A stretch of DNA of 25,822 nt, taken from NCBI GenBank assembly GCA_947302065.1, contig CAMYUO010000001.1:1-25822 (forward strand). The letters are read 5' to 3'. Position 1 is the first letter of the stretch, and every line of letters starts with the position of its first letter. The notes under the pieces are model-generated. The model saw only the letters and a list, made by a program, of their open reading frames with translations. It made no database searches and had not been told where the DNA came from. The position numbers were made by a program, and so were the translations under genes. The stretch comes from an uncultured Clostridia bacterium (GTDB lineage: Bacteria > Bacillota > Clostridia > Oscillospirales > Ruminococcaceae). Shown one piece after another: positions 5,721 to 13,072 of this stretch.

Positions 5721-7142
5721 TCAATAGCCGAATCTTTCAAGATATTCCCTGTAAAGATCCTCATAGCTCTTGTACTGTGACTGTGAGCTGTCATCTTCCT
5801 CGGTGTTCTTTGCCTCATCAAGAGTTACGTTGAGGTCGACCATTTTGCCGTCTCTGTAAACCGTGAGCTTGACCGTATCACCGACCTTGCACTTGTTCTT
5901 TACAGCGTTGAGCTCTGCAAGACTTGTGATCGTCGTGTCATTGATGCCGATGATGATATCGTTCTTCTTGACGCCTGCCTTTTCAGCACCGCTTCCCTTT
6001 GTAACGCTCGTTACCATATATCCTCTCGGCAGATCGTAATATTCAGCATATGTTGCCGAAACGTTTCTTCCCGTAACACCGAGGCTCGGTCTCTTGACGT
6101 AGCCGTCTTTCATAAGGCTCTGGATTATCGGCATTGCATCATCTATCGGGATCGCAAATCCCAGACCCTCGCCGTAGGTGTTGGATACCTTTGCCGAGGT
6201 GATGCCAATGACCTGACCGTATGCGTTGATGAGCGGTCCGCCCGAGTTACCGTTGTTTATAGATGCGTCAGTCTGCAAAAGGGTCATCGTTCTGTCCTCT
6301 ATCTGCAGAACTCTGTCCTTTGCGGAAATGATGCCCGACGTTACCGAGTTCGCAAGTGAGAAGCCGAGCGGGTTGCCGATAACGATAGACACCTCGCCGA
6401 CCTTTATTTCGGACGACTTGCCGAACTCACAAGCTGTAAGATCATTTCTGTCTATTTTCAGCACTGCGATATCCGTCTGTGTGTCCTTACCGACAAGGGT
6501 CGCTTTGTAGGTCAGATCCTCTTCCTTGGTGTTCTGATCCTTTGCATAGCTCTTAGGCAGAAGCACCGATAACGACTTTCCGCCCTCAACGACGTGAGCG
6601 TTGGTGATGATGTATCCGTCAGAGCTCATCACGATGCCCGTGCCCGTTGCCGTTCCGTTTGAAAGTATCGACTGGATACCAACGACCGACGGAGATACTT
6701 TAGTTACGATATCGGGTATCGACATTGCATCTTTCGGCGTTGACAGCTGTGCGATAGTCGGCAGATTTGTCCTGTCGACCTCTGACGACGCATCGTCGCC
6801 CGAACTGCTGTCCTTTGAAGACTTGCTTGTCGTGTCGCTCTGTGAACTTGTCGATGAGCTCGATGCAACAGGGTTGTTGCCCGTGATGAGCGTATAGCCG
6901 ACGATAGATGTCGTGCCGATAGCGATAACGCTGAGCACCGCAACGATAGCGGTCAGCGCTTTCTTTCCCTTTGAAGCCTTGGGCTTTTTCGGAGAATAAT
7001 AAAACTCATTGGTGCTTCCCTGCTGGTTAAAGCCTGTATATCCCTGATTATTATCATAGTATCCGTTATAGCGTGAACGGTCATTATCGCCGCTGCGCCC
7101 GTCGAATCTGTTATAATAGTTGTTGTTATTGAATTCGTCCAT
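5721..7142 (-). CDS. htrA: HtrA/DegP-like membrane-anchored serine protease with PDZ domain
   Basis: A 473-residue protein starting at the ATG at 7142, 8 bases after RBS GGAGGG; the GTG at 7151 overlaps the RBS. Order: a cytoplasmic tail of about 60 residues rich in Asn, Tyr and Gly with YNGYY-type repeats; one membrane helix (about 62-86); a Ser-rich extracellular linker (91-122); a trypsin-like domain with catalytic His183 (TNAHVV), Asp224 (TDIAVLKI) and Ser300 (NNGNSGGPL); and one PDZ domain (about 355-455) containing GYMVTSVTKGSGA and GDTVKLTVYRDGK. The PDZ is followed by an acidic tail. The family degrades misfolded exported proteins at the cell surface. The gene is monocistronic; a TATAAT at 7184-7189 is a likely -10, but the -35 is weak, leaving room for an activator or alternative sigma. 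Confidence 0.96.
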   Translation of the reverse strand: MDEFNNNNYYNRFDGRSGDNDRSRYNGYYDNNQGYTGFNQQGSTNEFYYSPKKPKASKGKKALTAIVAVLSVIAIGTTSIVGYTLITGNNPVASSSSTSSQSDTTSKSSKDSSSGDDASSEVDRTNLPTIAQLSTPKDAMSIPDIVTKVSPSVVGIQSILSNGTATGTGIVMSSDGYIITNAHVVEGGKSLSVLLPKSYAKDQNTKEEDLTYKATLVGKDTQTDIAVLKIDRNDLTACEFGKSSEIKVGEVSIVIGNPLGFSLANSVTSGIISAKDRVLQIEDRTMTLLQTDASINNGNSGGPLINAYGQVIGITSAKVSNTYGEGLGFAIPIDDAMPIIQSLMKDGYVKRPSLGVTGRNVSATYAEYYDLPRGYMVTSVTKGSGAEKAGVKKNDIIIGINDTTITSLAELNAVKNKCKVGDTVKLTVYRDGKMVDLNVTLDEAKNTEEDDSSQSQYKSYEDLYREYLERFGY

Positions 7143-7308
7143 TGTCTGCACCCTCCAATACCACGTTTTTCGTCTATAATTAAATTATAGCGTTCAATGT
7201 GATAGTTTTATGATAGCAAAAACAAGTTTTAATGTATTTTCAAAGATTATTCTAACACATTCGGAGCAACATTTCAAGAGCTTTTCGGCATTTTTTCCTT
7301 TTGCCTTT

Positions 7309-8133
7309 TTACACCAGTGACATCAGTTCATCATATGTCAGCTGCGGGTGCAGCGCAAGATTTATCGCCATTGCGATATAATCCGCCGCATTTTTCACCA
7401 GCTTGTCGATGTTTCTCGGCGTGACCATCATCGTTTCGCCGCCTGCGCCGAAGTCGATAACAGTCGGTATTCCGACAGCTATGCACTCAGCACCGAGAGT
7501 GCGCCGTGACAGCTCCCTGCGTGCGTTCGCAACGCCGCTGCCCGGCGAGATGCCCGTGTCAGTCAGCTGTATAGTCCTGCCGAGGTTTTCTGCTTCCGCA
7601 CACGCCAGCGCATCGACAGCGATGACCGTGCCTGCACCGACCCGTTCGCACACCGCCTTGACGATGTCACTCGACTCGATGCCCGTTCTGCCGAGCACGC
7701 CCGTCTGTATCACGCTGACCTCGGAGAGTCCCTGCCCGTCTATATCGGCAGCAAGCTCGCCGATGTGCCTCGTGGCAAATACCCTGTCCGCACAGAGCGG
7801 TCCGACCGCATCGGGCGTGATGTCCCTGTTGCCAAGACCTGCTACCAGCACGCTGCCGCACCTGCAGAGCGCCTTTATCTCCTGTGCAATGAGTTTTGTG
7901 CGCAGCTTTGCCTGCTCGCTGTAACTGTCTGCCATGCCGTCTGTAAGCCTGACGGTGACGTATCTGCCGACAGGCTTGCCAAGCGCCTGCGCCGCCTGCT
8001 GTGTAAAGACCCGTATCCGCTGAATTTCCAGCGCAGCCTGTTCGTGCGTGACCGTCTGCGTGCTCACGCCCCCGAGCGAAATGTCCTGTGCCTGCATCAC
8101 CGCCTCAGCGGCAAGGTCTGTGCGTATCGTCAT
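7309..8133 (-). CDS. gpr: Germination protease Gpr (SASP endopeptidase)
   Basis: A 274-residue member of peptidase family A25. Gpr cleaves the small acid-soluble spore proteins that coat DNA in the spore, early in germination. The N-terminus MTIRTDLAAEA is the family opening, though the propeptide seen in Bacillus (15-16 residues) is nearly absent. GLGNRDITPDAVGP holds Asp108 and VIAVDALAC holds Asp174; their spacing of 66 equals that of the proposed catalytic aspartates of Bacillus megaterium GPR. SPGSGVANARRELSRRTLG and VGIPTVIDFGAGGETMMVTP follow, as expected. The ATG at 8133 has RBS AAAGAGG. No sigma-A promoter stands out, as expected for a forespore gene under sigma-F or sigma-G. It is direct evidence that the lineage forms spores. 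Confidence 0.95.
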   Translation of the reverse strand: MTIRTDLAAEAVMQAQDISLGGVSTQTVTHEQAALEIQRIRVFTQQAAQALGKPVGRYVTVRLTDGMADSYSEQAKLRTKLIAQEIKALCRCGSVLVAGLGNRDITPDAVGPLCADRVFATRHIGELAADIDGQGLSEVSVIQTGVLGRTGIESSDIVKAVCERVGAGTVIAVDALACAEAENLGRTIQLTDTGISPGSGVANARRELSRRTLGAECIAVGIPTVIDFGAGGETMMVTPRNIDKLVKNAADYIAMAINLALHPQLTYDELMSLV

Positions 8134-8237
8134 ACAAAAAGCCTCTTTTCGTGATAAAACTGCGTGTTTATGTGCATAATGTTCACAACAGCATAAACGA
8201 GCGCAGCAAAATTGTTGAATTTTTTCGCAAAAAAAGC

Positions 8238-8266
8238 TTGCATTTCATCTGCGAATGTGCTAAAAT
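8238..8266 (+). promoter_or_regulatory. Sigma-A promoter of rpsT
   Basis: TTGCAT (8238-8243) and TAAAAT (8261-8266), 17 bases apart. The predicted transcript has a leader of about 97 bases. Confidence 0.75.
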
Positions 8267-8291
8267 AGTATGCAAGGCTTGTTTATTAGGG

Positions 8292-8320
8292 TAGCTGCAT
8301 CTCCTCTCAGTCTGTAGCTA
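8292..8320 (+). promoter_or_regulatory. rpsT leader hairpin with anti-Shine-Dalgarno loop (candidate)
   Basis: An 8-bp stem TAGCTGCA/TGTAGCTA (one G-T) closes a 13-base pyrimidine-rich loop containing CTCCT (8301-8305). CTCCT is complementary to AGGAG (8357-8361) of the rpsT ribosome-binding site. This is the type of pairing used in translational feedback by ribosomal proteins. The function is inferred. Confidence 0.45.
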
Positions 8321-8369
8321 ACTTATCCAAATAAGTGCGAATTATTCATGAGAATCAGGAGGTGTCGGT

Positions 8370-8621
8370 ATGCCAAACATTAAATCCGCTAAGAAAAGAG
8401 TAAAGGTCATCGAGACAAAGACTGCAAGAAACAAGGCTATCAAGTCTGACCTCAAGACAGCTCTCAAGAAGGCTGAAGCAGCAGTAAACGACAACGCCGA
8501 GAACAAGGCTGAGGTCGTAAAGGCAGCTATCAAGAAGGTAGATATGGCTTGCACAAAGGGCATTATGCACAAGAACAAGGCAGCAAGAAAGAAGTCTCAG
8601 CTCGCTAAGAAGCTTGGCTAA
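8370..8621 (+). CDS. rpsT: 30S ribosomal protein S20
   Basis: An 83-residue, Lys- and Ala-rich, all-helical protein beginning [13 protein letters not shown] and containing [14 protein letters not shown] and [16 protein letters not shown], the conserved S20 blocks. S20 binds 16S rRNA in the 30S body early in assembly. The ATG at 8370 follows a strong RBS (AGGAGG, 8357-8362). Codon use is strongly biased to AAG, GCT, ACA and AGA, as expected for a highly expressed gene, and is a useful yardstick for other genes here. The gene has its own promoter and terminator. A leader hairpin may regulate it. Confidence 0.98.
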   Translation: MPNIKSAKKRVKVIETKTARNKAIKSDLKTALKKAEAAVNDNAENKAEVVKAAIKKVDMACTKGIMHKNKAARKKSQLAKKLG

Positions 8622-8658
8622 TCTGCTTATTGACTTTTAATTGACCCACAAATCACAG

Positions 8659-8685
8659 AGCCGTCCGTTCCGGGCGGCTTTTTTT
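8659..8685 (+). terminator. Terminator of rpsT
   Basis: Stem AGCCGTCCG/CGGGCGGCT (one T-G pair), loop TTC, followed by six or seven T. Confidence 0.93.
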
Positions 8686-8721
8686 GTATATAAAAGTCTC
8701 TTTTTTACCGATGCCTTTTTG

Positions 8722-8751
8722 TTGACAACACGGCGTGTATTATAGTATAAT
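8722..8751 (+). promoter_or_regulatory. Promoter of nadE with an 11-bp palindrome in the spacer
   Basis: TTGACA (8722-8727) and TATAAT (8746-8751) are perfect hexamers 18 bases apart. The spacer begins with ACACG-G-CGTGT (8728-8738), a perfect inverted repeat in a typical repressor position. The cognate regulator is unknown; NAD genes are often controlled by NiaR or NrtR-type regulators in related bacteria, but I cannot match the motif to either. Confidence 0.75.
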
Positions 8752-8764
8752 CAAGTTGTAAAGT

Positions 8765-8782
8765 CCGCACCGCACAGTGCGG
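8765..8782 (+). other. Hairpin in the nadE leader
   Basis: A perfect 6-bp stem CCGCAC/GTGCGG with loop CGCACA, 31 bases before the start codon. There is no T-run, so it is not a terminator. It may stabilise the message or affect translation of a gene without a clear RBS. Confidence 0.5.
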
Positions 8783-8813
8783 CAGAACATAACTACGAAA
8801 GCTGGTATCTGCA

Positions 8814-9548
8814 ATGAAAGAATTTGATGTCAGAAAAACTATCGAACAGGCTTGTGAATGGATAGTCGATTTCTTTGAGAAAAACGGCAAGGGCTGCAAC
8901 GCCATCGTCGGCATCTCGGGCGGCAAGGATTCGTCTGTGACCGCAGCGCTGTGCGTCAAGGCGCTCGGCAAGGACAGAGTCATCGGCGTGCTCATGCCAA
9001 ACGGCGTGCAGAGCGATATCGACTGCGCACAGAAGCTCGTAGACCACCTCGGTATTACAAACTACACCGTCAACATCAAAGACGCATTTGACGGACTTGT
9101 CGGCGCTCTGCCCAAAGACCTCGAGTTCACCACGCAGGCAAGGGTAAACCTGCCGCCAAGGCTCAGGATGTCCACCCTGTATGCGATAGGTCAGTGCTGC
9201 AACGGTCGTGTCGCAAATACCTGCAACCTGTCGGAAGACTGGGTCGGCTATTCCACACGCTACGGCGATGCCGCAGGCGATTTCAGTCCGCTTGCCAACC
9301 TCACCGTCACCGAGGTAAAGGCTATCGGCAAAGAGCTCGGACTGCCTATCGAGCTTGTCGAGAAAGTTCCGTCTGACGGACTATCGGGCAAATCCGACGA
9401 GGACAACCTCGGCTTCACCTACGCCGTGCTCGATAAATATATCCGCACAGGTGTCTGCGAGGACGAAAAAACAAAGGCTCTCATCGACCGCAAGCACGAG
9501 ATGAATCTTTTCAAGCTCCAGCTTATGCCGTCGTTCAAGCCCGAATAA
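8814..9548 (+). CDS. nadE: NH3-dependent NAD synthetase
   Basis: A 244-residue enzyme, the length of the ammonia-dependent class with no glutaminase domain. It converts nicotinic acid adenine dinucleotide, ATP and ammonia to NAD, the last step of NAD synthesis. The PP-loop SGGKDS is at 35-40. ARVNLPPRLRM, TCNLSEDWVGYSTRYGD and DFSPLANLTVTEV form the NaAD-binding and dimer regions, and KVPSDGLSGKSDEDNLGF is the conserved C-terminal loop. The ATG at 8814 is preceded by no convincing Shine-Dalgarno sequence, which is unusual in this window. It lies between two terminators and is monocistronic. Confidence 0.96.
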   Translation: MKEFDVRKTIEQACEWIVDFFEKNGKGCNAIVGISGGKDSSVTAALCVKALGKDRVIGVLMPNGVQSDIDCAQKLVDHLGITNYTVNIKDAFDGLVGALPKDLEFTTQARVNLPPRLRMSTLYAIGQCCNGRVANTCNLSEDWVGYSTRYGDAAGDFSPLANLTVTEVKAIGKELGLPIELVEKVPSDGLSGKSDEDNLGFTYAVLDKYIRTGVCEDEKTKALIDRKHEMNLFKLQLMPSFKPE

Positions 9549-9554
9549 AAACTC

Positions 9555-9588
9555 AATGAGCGAGTCACCACGACCCGCTCATTTTATT
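9555..9588 (+). terminator. Terminator between nadE and the converging glycohydrolase gene
   Basis: Stem ATGAGCG-GTC/GAC-CGCTCAT with one A-C mismatch and loop ACCAC, followed by TTTTATTT. The minus-strand side also ends in a T-rich stretch, so it may act on both transcripts. Confidence 0.85.
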
Positions 9589-9594
9589 TCAATC

Positions 9595-10656
9595 TTATTT
9601 CGCATCGACATACCTGCTCTCCCAATCGCCCACGCCGAACAGGTCGTCGGTAACCTCGGTTATCAGACCGATAAGCTCAAGCTCGTCTTTGTATTTGAGC
9701 GGGATAGCCTCGCACCCGACATATGCGCCGAGGATATTTCCCGTGATAGACCCCGTCGAGTCGCTGTCGCCGTTGTGGTTGACCGACGTGCGCAAAGCCA
9801 TATCAAAATCGTCCTCATATTTCAGCGCACTGTAAACGGAGATAGCGAGTGCTTCCTCTGCGACCCAGCCCTCACCGAGCTGATGTATCGCATCTATGGT
9901 CTTGCAGTCCGACTTTGCAAGCTCGGCTGCCAGATTAATCATGTCCGTGAAATACCCGATGTGCTTTACACCCGAAAACAGCTCGCTGACCGCCGCAACA
10001 GCCTCTGCCACAGCATCAGCCAGTTTCTTTTCGCTGCTTTCGCATATCGCCCTTATGATGTGCACCAGCGCCGCCGCAGGTATGTATCCGAGTTCATGTC
10101 CGTGCGTGATAGCCGCCGCCTTTGCACCCAGCATATCCGACTGCTCAAAGCTCACGTCGCTGCCTGCAAAGAACAGCCCGATAGGTGCGACCCTCATCAC
10201 GCCGCCGCAGCCCTTGCTGCTGTTAATCGGCGACTCGATGCTGCCGTCTGCGCCGTGCTCTATCGCTGATATGCAGGTAAGTCCCGGCGCTCTGCGGCTG
10301 AACAGTTCCGGCACGTCCAGCAGCCACGAGTTCTTCTTGCTGCTCACAGGATACGTTCCCGCCTGCGTTATATACCAGTCCTGATAAGCCTGCCTTATGC
10401 CCTGCGCATAGTCCGCTTCCCTGCCCTCTGCCTGCGCCCGTGCCTTTTCATTGAGCAGACCGACCGCCGTGAACAGCGTCATCTGCGTGTCGTCGGAAAA
10501 CTGCGCCACACCGCCTCGCAAAGCGTACTGTGTGATGCCGTCTCTGCCGTAACGGCTGAATATCTGCTTTTCGTGAATGAATTCTATCGCATATCCCAGC
10601 GCATCGCCTGCAGCGCCGCCGATCATGCAGCCACGGAACTTATCAAGGTCTCTCAT
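9595..10656 (-). CDS. ADP-ribosylglycohydrolase family protein
   Basis: A 353-residue all-helical protein of the DraG/ARH family, which removes ADP-ribose from proteins or small molecules using two Mg ions. It begins KFRGCMIGGAAGDALG. The metal ligands are visible as SDDTQMT (54-60) and NHNGDSDSTGSITGN (from residue 293, Asp297 and Asp299), and CGGVMRVAPIG is the conserved mid block. The substrate is unknown: no DraT-like transferase, nitrogenase or toxin gene is nearby, so a role in nitrogenase control has no support here. The ATG at 10656 has RBS GGAGGTG. It has its own promoter and appears monocistronic. Confidence 0.94.
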   Translation of the reverse strand: MRDLDKFRGCMIGGAAGDALGYAIEFIHEKQIFSRYGRDGITQYALRGGVAQFSDDTQMTLFTAVGLLNEKARAQAEGREADYAQGIRQAYQDWYITQAGTYPVSSKKNSWLLDVPELFSRRAPGLTCISAIEHGADGSIESPINSSKGCGGVMRVAPIGLFFAGSDVSFEQSDMLGAKAAAITHGHELGYIPAAALVHIIRAICESSEKKLADAVAEAVAAVSELFSGVKHIGYFTDMINLAAELAKSDCKTIDAIHQLGEGWVAEEALAISVYSALKYEDDFDMALRTSVNHNGDSDSTGSITGNILGAYVGCEAIPLKYKDELELIGLITEVTDDLFGVGDWESRYVDAK

Positions 10657-10723
10657 CTCACAGCACCTCCCGCCTCAGATTTATTCAAACCTATTTAAAA
10701 CAATCGTCATAATTCTTGCCATA

Positions 10724-10752
10724 ATTATACTGCATATCCTTCCCTTTTTCAA
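10724..10752 (-). promoter_or_regulatory. Promoter of the ADP-ribosylglycohydrolase gene
   Basis: On the minus strand TTGAAA (10747-10752) and TATAAT (10724-10729) are 17 bases apart. Confidence 0.78.
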
Positions 10753-10802
10753 TCCCTATAAATAACGAATTTTCCACGCTCCAATTAGGCAGAATTCACA
10801 TA

Positions 10803-10838
10803 CAAAAGGCGGCGCTTACTTTTCACAGCAAGCACCGC
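10803..10838 (-). terminator. Terminator of the TetR-DUF998 operon
   Basis: On the minus strand the 9-bp stem GCGGTGCTT/AAGCGCCGC (one T-G) is followed by CTTTTG. The sequence closely resembles the terminator at 14488-14524, including the loop. Confidence 0.8.
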
Positions 10839-10862
10839 TCTGATTTTTGTATATCTGATACC

Positions 10863-11519
10863 TTACTCTGCCTCTGCGCTTTCGCTGTGCGGCTTGAAGC
10901 CTCTGAAAAGCTCTATGCCGAGCACAGCGGTAAAGCCTGTTGCTGCGAACACGCTGAAACGCTCAAAGATGCCGAAATACTCTTTCGGGAATGCGCCCAT
11001 ACCGATAGGTCCCATAAACATCATACCGAGTGCCACGCTTGCGCAGACCGCAAGCCTGCGGTATTTGCCTTTTGAACGGAAACCGCTTATGATTATCGTC
11101 AGCAGCGAAGCGATAGACATCATCACGACGATAGGAGTAACAACATAAACGTGCATCGTGTCTCTGAAAGTGTCTGCATTGCCGCTGTCGGAAAGCGGGA
11201 ACATCGCATATCCGATGCCCGATACCCAGCTCGTCGCCGTGAACAAATAAATGCCTACCCTCAAGGGCTTGTTCAGCCTGCCTCTGATAAATACGCACGC
11301 AGCCATAAGGCACACCAGCGTACACTTGTTGTACGGCGCCGCAAGCTGATTCCACAGCATCTTTGACGGCGCATTTTCAGCGCTCAGGTCGCTCACCGCC
11401 TGCTTCATCCAGTCGTAGCCGGGATAGTCCATCGGCGCAAAGATGACCGCTGCAAGATAGGATAAAAATGCCGCTACACCGAGCAGTCCGATATAGTTTA
11501 TAAGTGTTTTCTGTTTCAT
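10863..11519 (-). CDS. DUF998 family integral membrane protein
   Basis: A 218-residue protein with about six membrane helices (near residues 10-28, 65-82, 88-108, 122-145, 155-175 and 188-205). The first extracytoplasmic loop contains the DUF998 hallmark PGYDWMKQAVSDLSAENAPS, with the conserved SDLSAENAPS and a following MFPLSDSG. The family function is not established. The ATG at 11519 has a strong RBS (GAGGAGG). It lies 72 bases downstream of a tetR gene on the same strand with no terminator or promoter between, so it is probably the gene that TetR controls. Such pairs often handle membrane stress or drug efflux, but transport has not been shown for DUF998. Confidence 0.88.
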   Translation of the reverse strand: MKQKTLINYIGLLGVAAFLSYLAAVIFAPMDYPGYDWMKQAVSDLSAENAPSKMLWNQLAAPYNKCTLVCLMAACVFIRGRLNKPLRVGIYLFTATSWVSGIGYAMFPLSDSGNADTFRDTMHVYVVTPIVVMMSIASLLTIIISGFRSKGKYRRLAVCASVALGMMFMGPIGMGAFPKEYFGIFERFSVFAATGFTAVLGIELFRGFKPHSESAEAE

Positions 11520-11591
11520 TTTGTCTGCCTCCTCAAAAAAACTTTTTTGTGTGTTGTTTCTCTTTTATCCCCTGCATTTTTCCTTTTTGTT

Positions 11592-12191
11592 TCAGTTATC
11601 AGCTGCGAACTGTTTGCAGAACCAGCCGACATACCTGCCGAGCAGGTCTTCCCCGGGCACCTCTCCGCAGCTCTCGCAGTCAAGCGAGTAATCGAGTATA
11701 GAATGCACCGTCATCGCAAAGCCGAACGCCGCCGTGTCGACATCATCGCAGTTGATCTTTCCGTGTGCCTGCAAAGCATAGAACATCGCCTTTGTCGCAC
11801 CTATCATCTTTTTTGTCTCCTCTGCGATTATCTGCGCAGCCGCAGGGTCAACAGCCCTCTGCGAATAGATGACCTTGTAGAATTTTTTCATCGTCTCGCC
11901 GCTGTTCATCTGCACATAGTTCATCACCGACATCATCAGCACCTCATATGCGCTTTTGTCCCTTGCCAGCGCACCGATATCCATGTCCGCACCCGCAAGC
12001 TGATCCTTTGCCTGCCTGCGCAGAAAAACATACATTTCCTTTATTATCTCTTCCTTCGAGCTGAAATGATTGTAAAGCGACGGCTTGCGCATGCCCATTT
12101 TTTCAGCGATCTGCGACATCGAAACGCTGCCGAGTCCCTTTTCTGCGGCAAGCTCGAGCACCGCAATAATGATCTCCTCCTTTTTGTTCAT
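11592..12191 (-). CDS. TetR/AcrR family transcriptional repressor
   Basis: A 199-residue protein. The N-terminal DNA-binding domain (1-50) includes ILELAAEKGLGSVSMSQIAE and the recognition helix in KMGMRKPSLYNHFSSKEEI, typical of TetR. The C-terminal ligand/dimer domain is divergent, with several Cys near the end (CDDVD, CESC), so no ligand can be predicted. ATG at 12191, RBS GGGAGG. It heads an operon with the DUF998 gene. Two 16-bp operator-like palindromes lie on its own promoter, which indicates autorepression released by a ligand. Confidence 0.95.
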   Translation of the reverse strand: MNKKEEIIIAVLELAAEKGLGSVSMSQIAEKMGMRKPSLYNHFSSKEEIIKEMYVFLRRQAKDQLAGADMDIGALARDKSAYEVLMMSVMNYVQMNSGETMKKFYKVIYSQRAVDPAAAQIIAEETKKMIGATKAMFYALQAHGKINCDDVDTAAFGFAMTVHSILDYSLDCESCGEVPGEDLLGRYVGWFCKQFAADN

Positions 12192-12220
12192 CTTAATGCC
12201 TCCCGTTGTTTTTATGTATA

Positions 12221-12258
12221 ACTACCGTTCGTTAGTTAGTATACTACCGTTCGTTAGT
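12221..12258. promoter_or_regulatory. Two tandem TetR operators
   Basis: Two identical 16-bp sites, ACTACCGTTCGTTAGT, at 12221-12236 and 12243-12258. Each is a palindrome of the form ACTAnCGnnCGnTAGT. They are 22 bp apart centre to centre, about two helical turns, so two dimers could bind the same face. One fills the -35/-10 spacer and the other covers the transcription start. Confidence 0.85.
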
Positions 12259-12266
12259 TTTGTCAA
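12238..12266 (-). promoter_or_regulatory. Consensus promoter of the TetR-DUF998 operon
   Basis: On the minus strand TTGACA (12261-12266) and TATACT (12238-12243) are 17 bases apart. The -10 lies between the two operators. Confidence 0.9.
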
Positions 12267-12458
12267 GAGCTTTTCCCCAAAAAACCTGATTTTCTCCCCG
12301 TTGTTGTGCGAATACACAATTTGCCCTGCCAAATTTGTGCATAACCACAAAAAAAGCCGTTTTAACCGAAGCGGTGAATGAAATCACACCTAAATGGTGC
12401 TATAATATACTTAGAACAACACCGCACTTTTGCCGGTGCATAAAACGGAGAAAAAATA

Positions 12459-12869
12459 ATGACAGAAACAGAACGCTTTACGACCGCATTGCAGCAGGAT
12501 AAACAGCTGCATTCGACATACCTCAGACTGCTCGACAGTCTGATGACAGACGGCAGCATAACGCCTGAAATGGCATCACAGGCTGCCGCAAAGCTCGGCT
12601 ATGATATCAAGCCGGAAGAGATTGCACAGGGCGCTTCACACGGGGGCGTGACAGCGCCCGACGGCAAGTCCATCGGGTGTCCGTATGAATACTACCTCAC
12701 CTGGACAGATTACTGGATAAGAAACGAGCAGGGTCTGTGTCCCTGCGGCGGAAAGCACGAACTTGACGGAGACTGCTCCGGCAAGGTGTGCAAAAAATGC
12801 AGACTGGCTCTTGATGAGCGTGGCGTTGTGGAATGCTATGACGGCAGCGGCAGCGCAGTTCCTCATTGA
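12459..12869 (+). CDS. Nif11-like N-terminus fused to a Cys-rich tail (136 aa)
   Basis: Residues 1-56 (RFTTALQQDKQLHSTYL, then AAAKLGYDIKPEEI) follow the pattern of Nif11/nitrile-hydratase-type leader domains: helix, Asp-x-x-Leu, then Ala-x-x-x-Gly-Tyr-x-x-x-x-Glu-Glu. A GG pair at 62-63 (ASHGG) sits where such leaders are cut. The remaining 73 residues hold seven Cys (74, 94, 96, 106, 111, 114, 126), with CPCGG and CKKC motifs. Two readings are possible: a RiPP precursor, or a small zinc-binding protein with a Nif11-like module. No maturation enzyme or transporter is adjacent; the next gene is a GGDEF protein with its own promoter. RBS is GGAG; a TATAAT lies upstream near 12401, with a weak -35. 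The family call is inference. Confidence 0.65.
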   Translation: MTETERFTTALQQDKQLHSTYLRLLDSLMTDGSITPEMASQAAAKLGYDIKPEEIAQGASHGGVTAPDGKSIGCPYEYYLTWTDYWIRNEQGLCPCGGKHELDGDCSGKVCKKCRLALDERGVVECYDGSGSAVPH

Positions 12870-12903
12870 AAATATCGCTTGCCGATCACAGCACAGCAAA
12901 AAG

Positions 12904-12930
12904 CTCCGCATGCCATAAGCGGAGTTTTTT
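12904..12930 (+). terminator. Terminator of the Cys-rich protein gene
   Basis: Stem CTCCGC/GCGGAG with a 9-base loop, followed by six T. Confidence 0.85.
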
Positions 12931-12962
12931 GTTTTATCTGCCATAAATTTGTTCATATTCCG

Positions 12963-12991
12963 TTGACAAATTTGCTACTTTTGTGTATAAT
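12963..12991 (+). promoter_or_regulatory. Consensus promoter of the GGDEF gene
   Basis: TTGACA (12963-12968) and TATAAT (12986-12991), both perfect and 17 bases apart. The leader ends with a perfect 7-bp hairpin ACAGCTC/GAGCTGT (13042-13059) just before the RBS. Confidence 0.9.
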
Positions 12992-13072
12992 ATATACAAA
13001 TAGACAACTATTATTGCAGAACAGACAAGAAAGACGAAACAACAGCTCACCCGAGCTGTAGAAAGGACAGCC

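Noticed and set aside
9556..10269. Long plus-strand frame opposite the glycohydrolase gene
   Set aside because: It has no family features and is Cys/His/Arg-rich, as expected of an antisense shadow of a recognised gene.
11547..12221. A 224-residue plus-strand frame opposite tetR
   Set aside because: It is antisense to a clear TetR gene and its promoter, and lacks an RBS.
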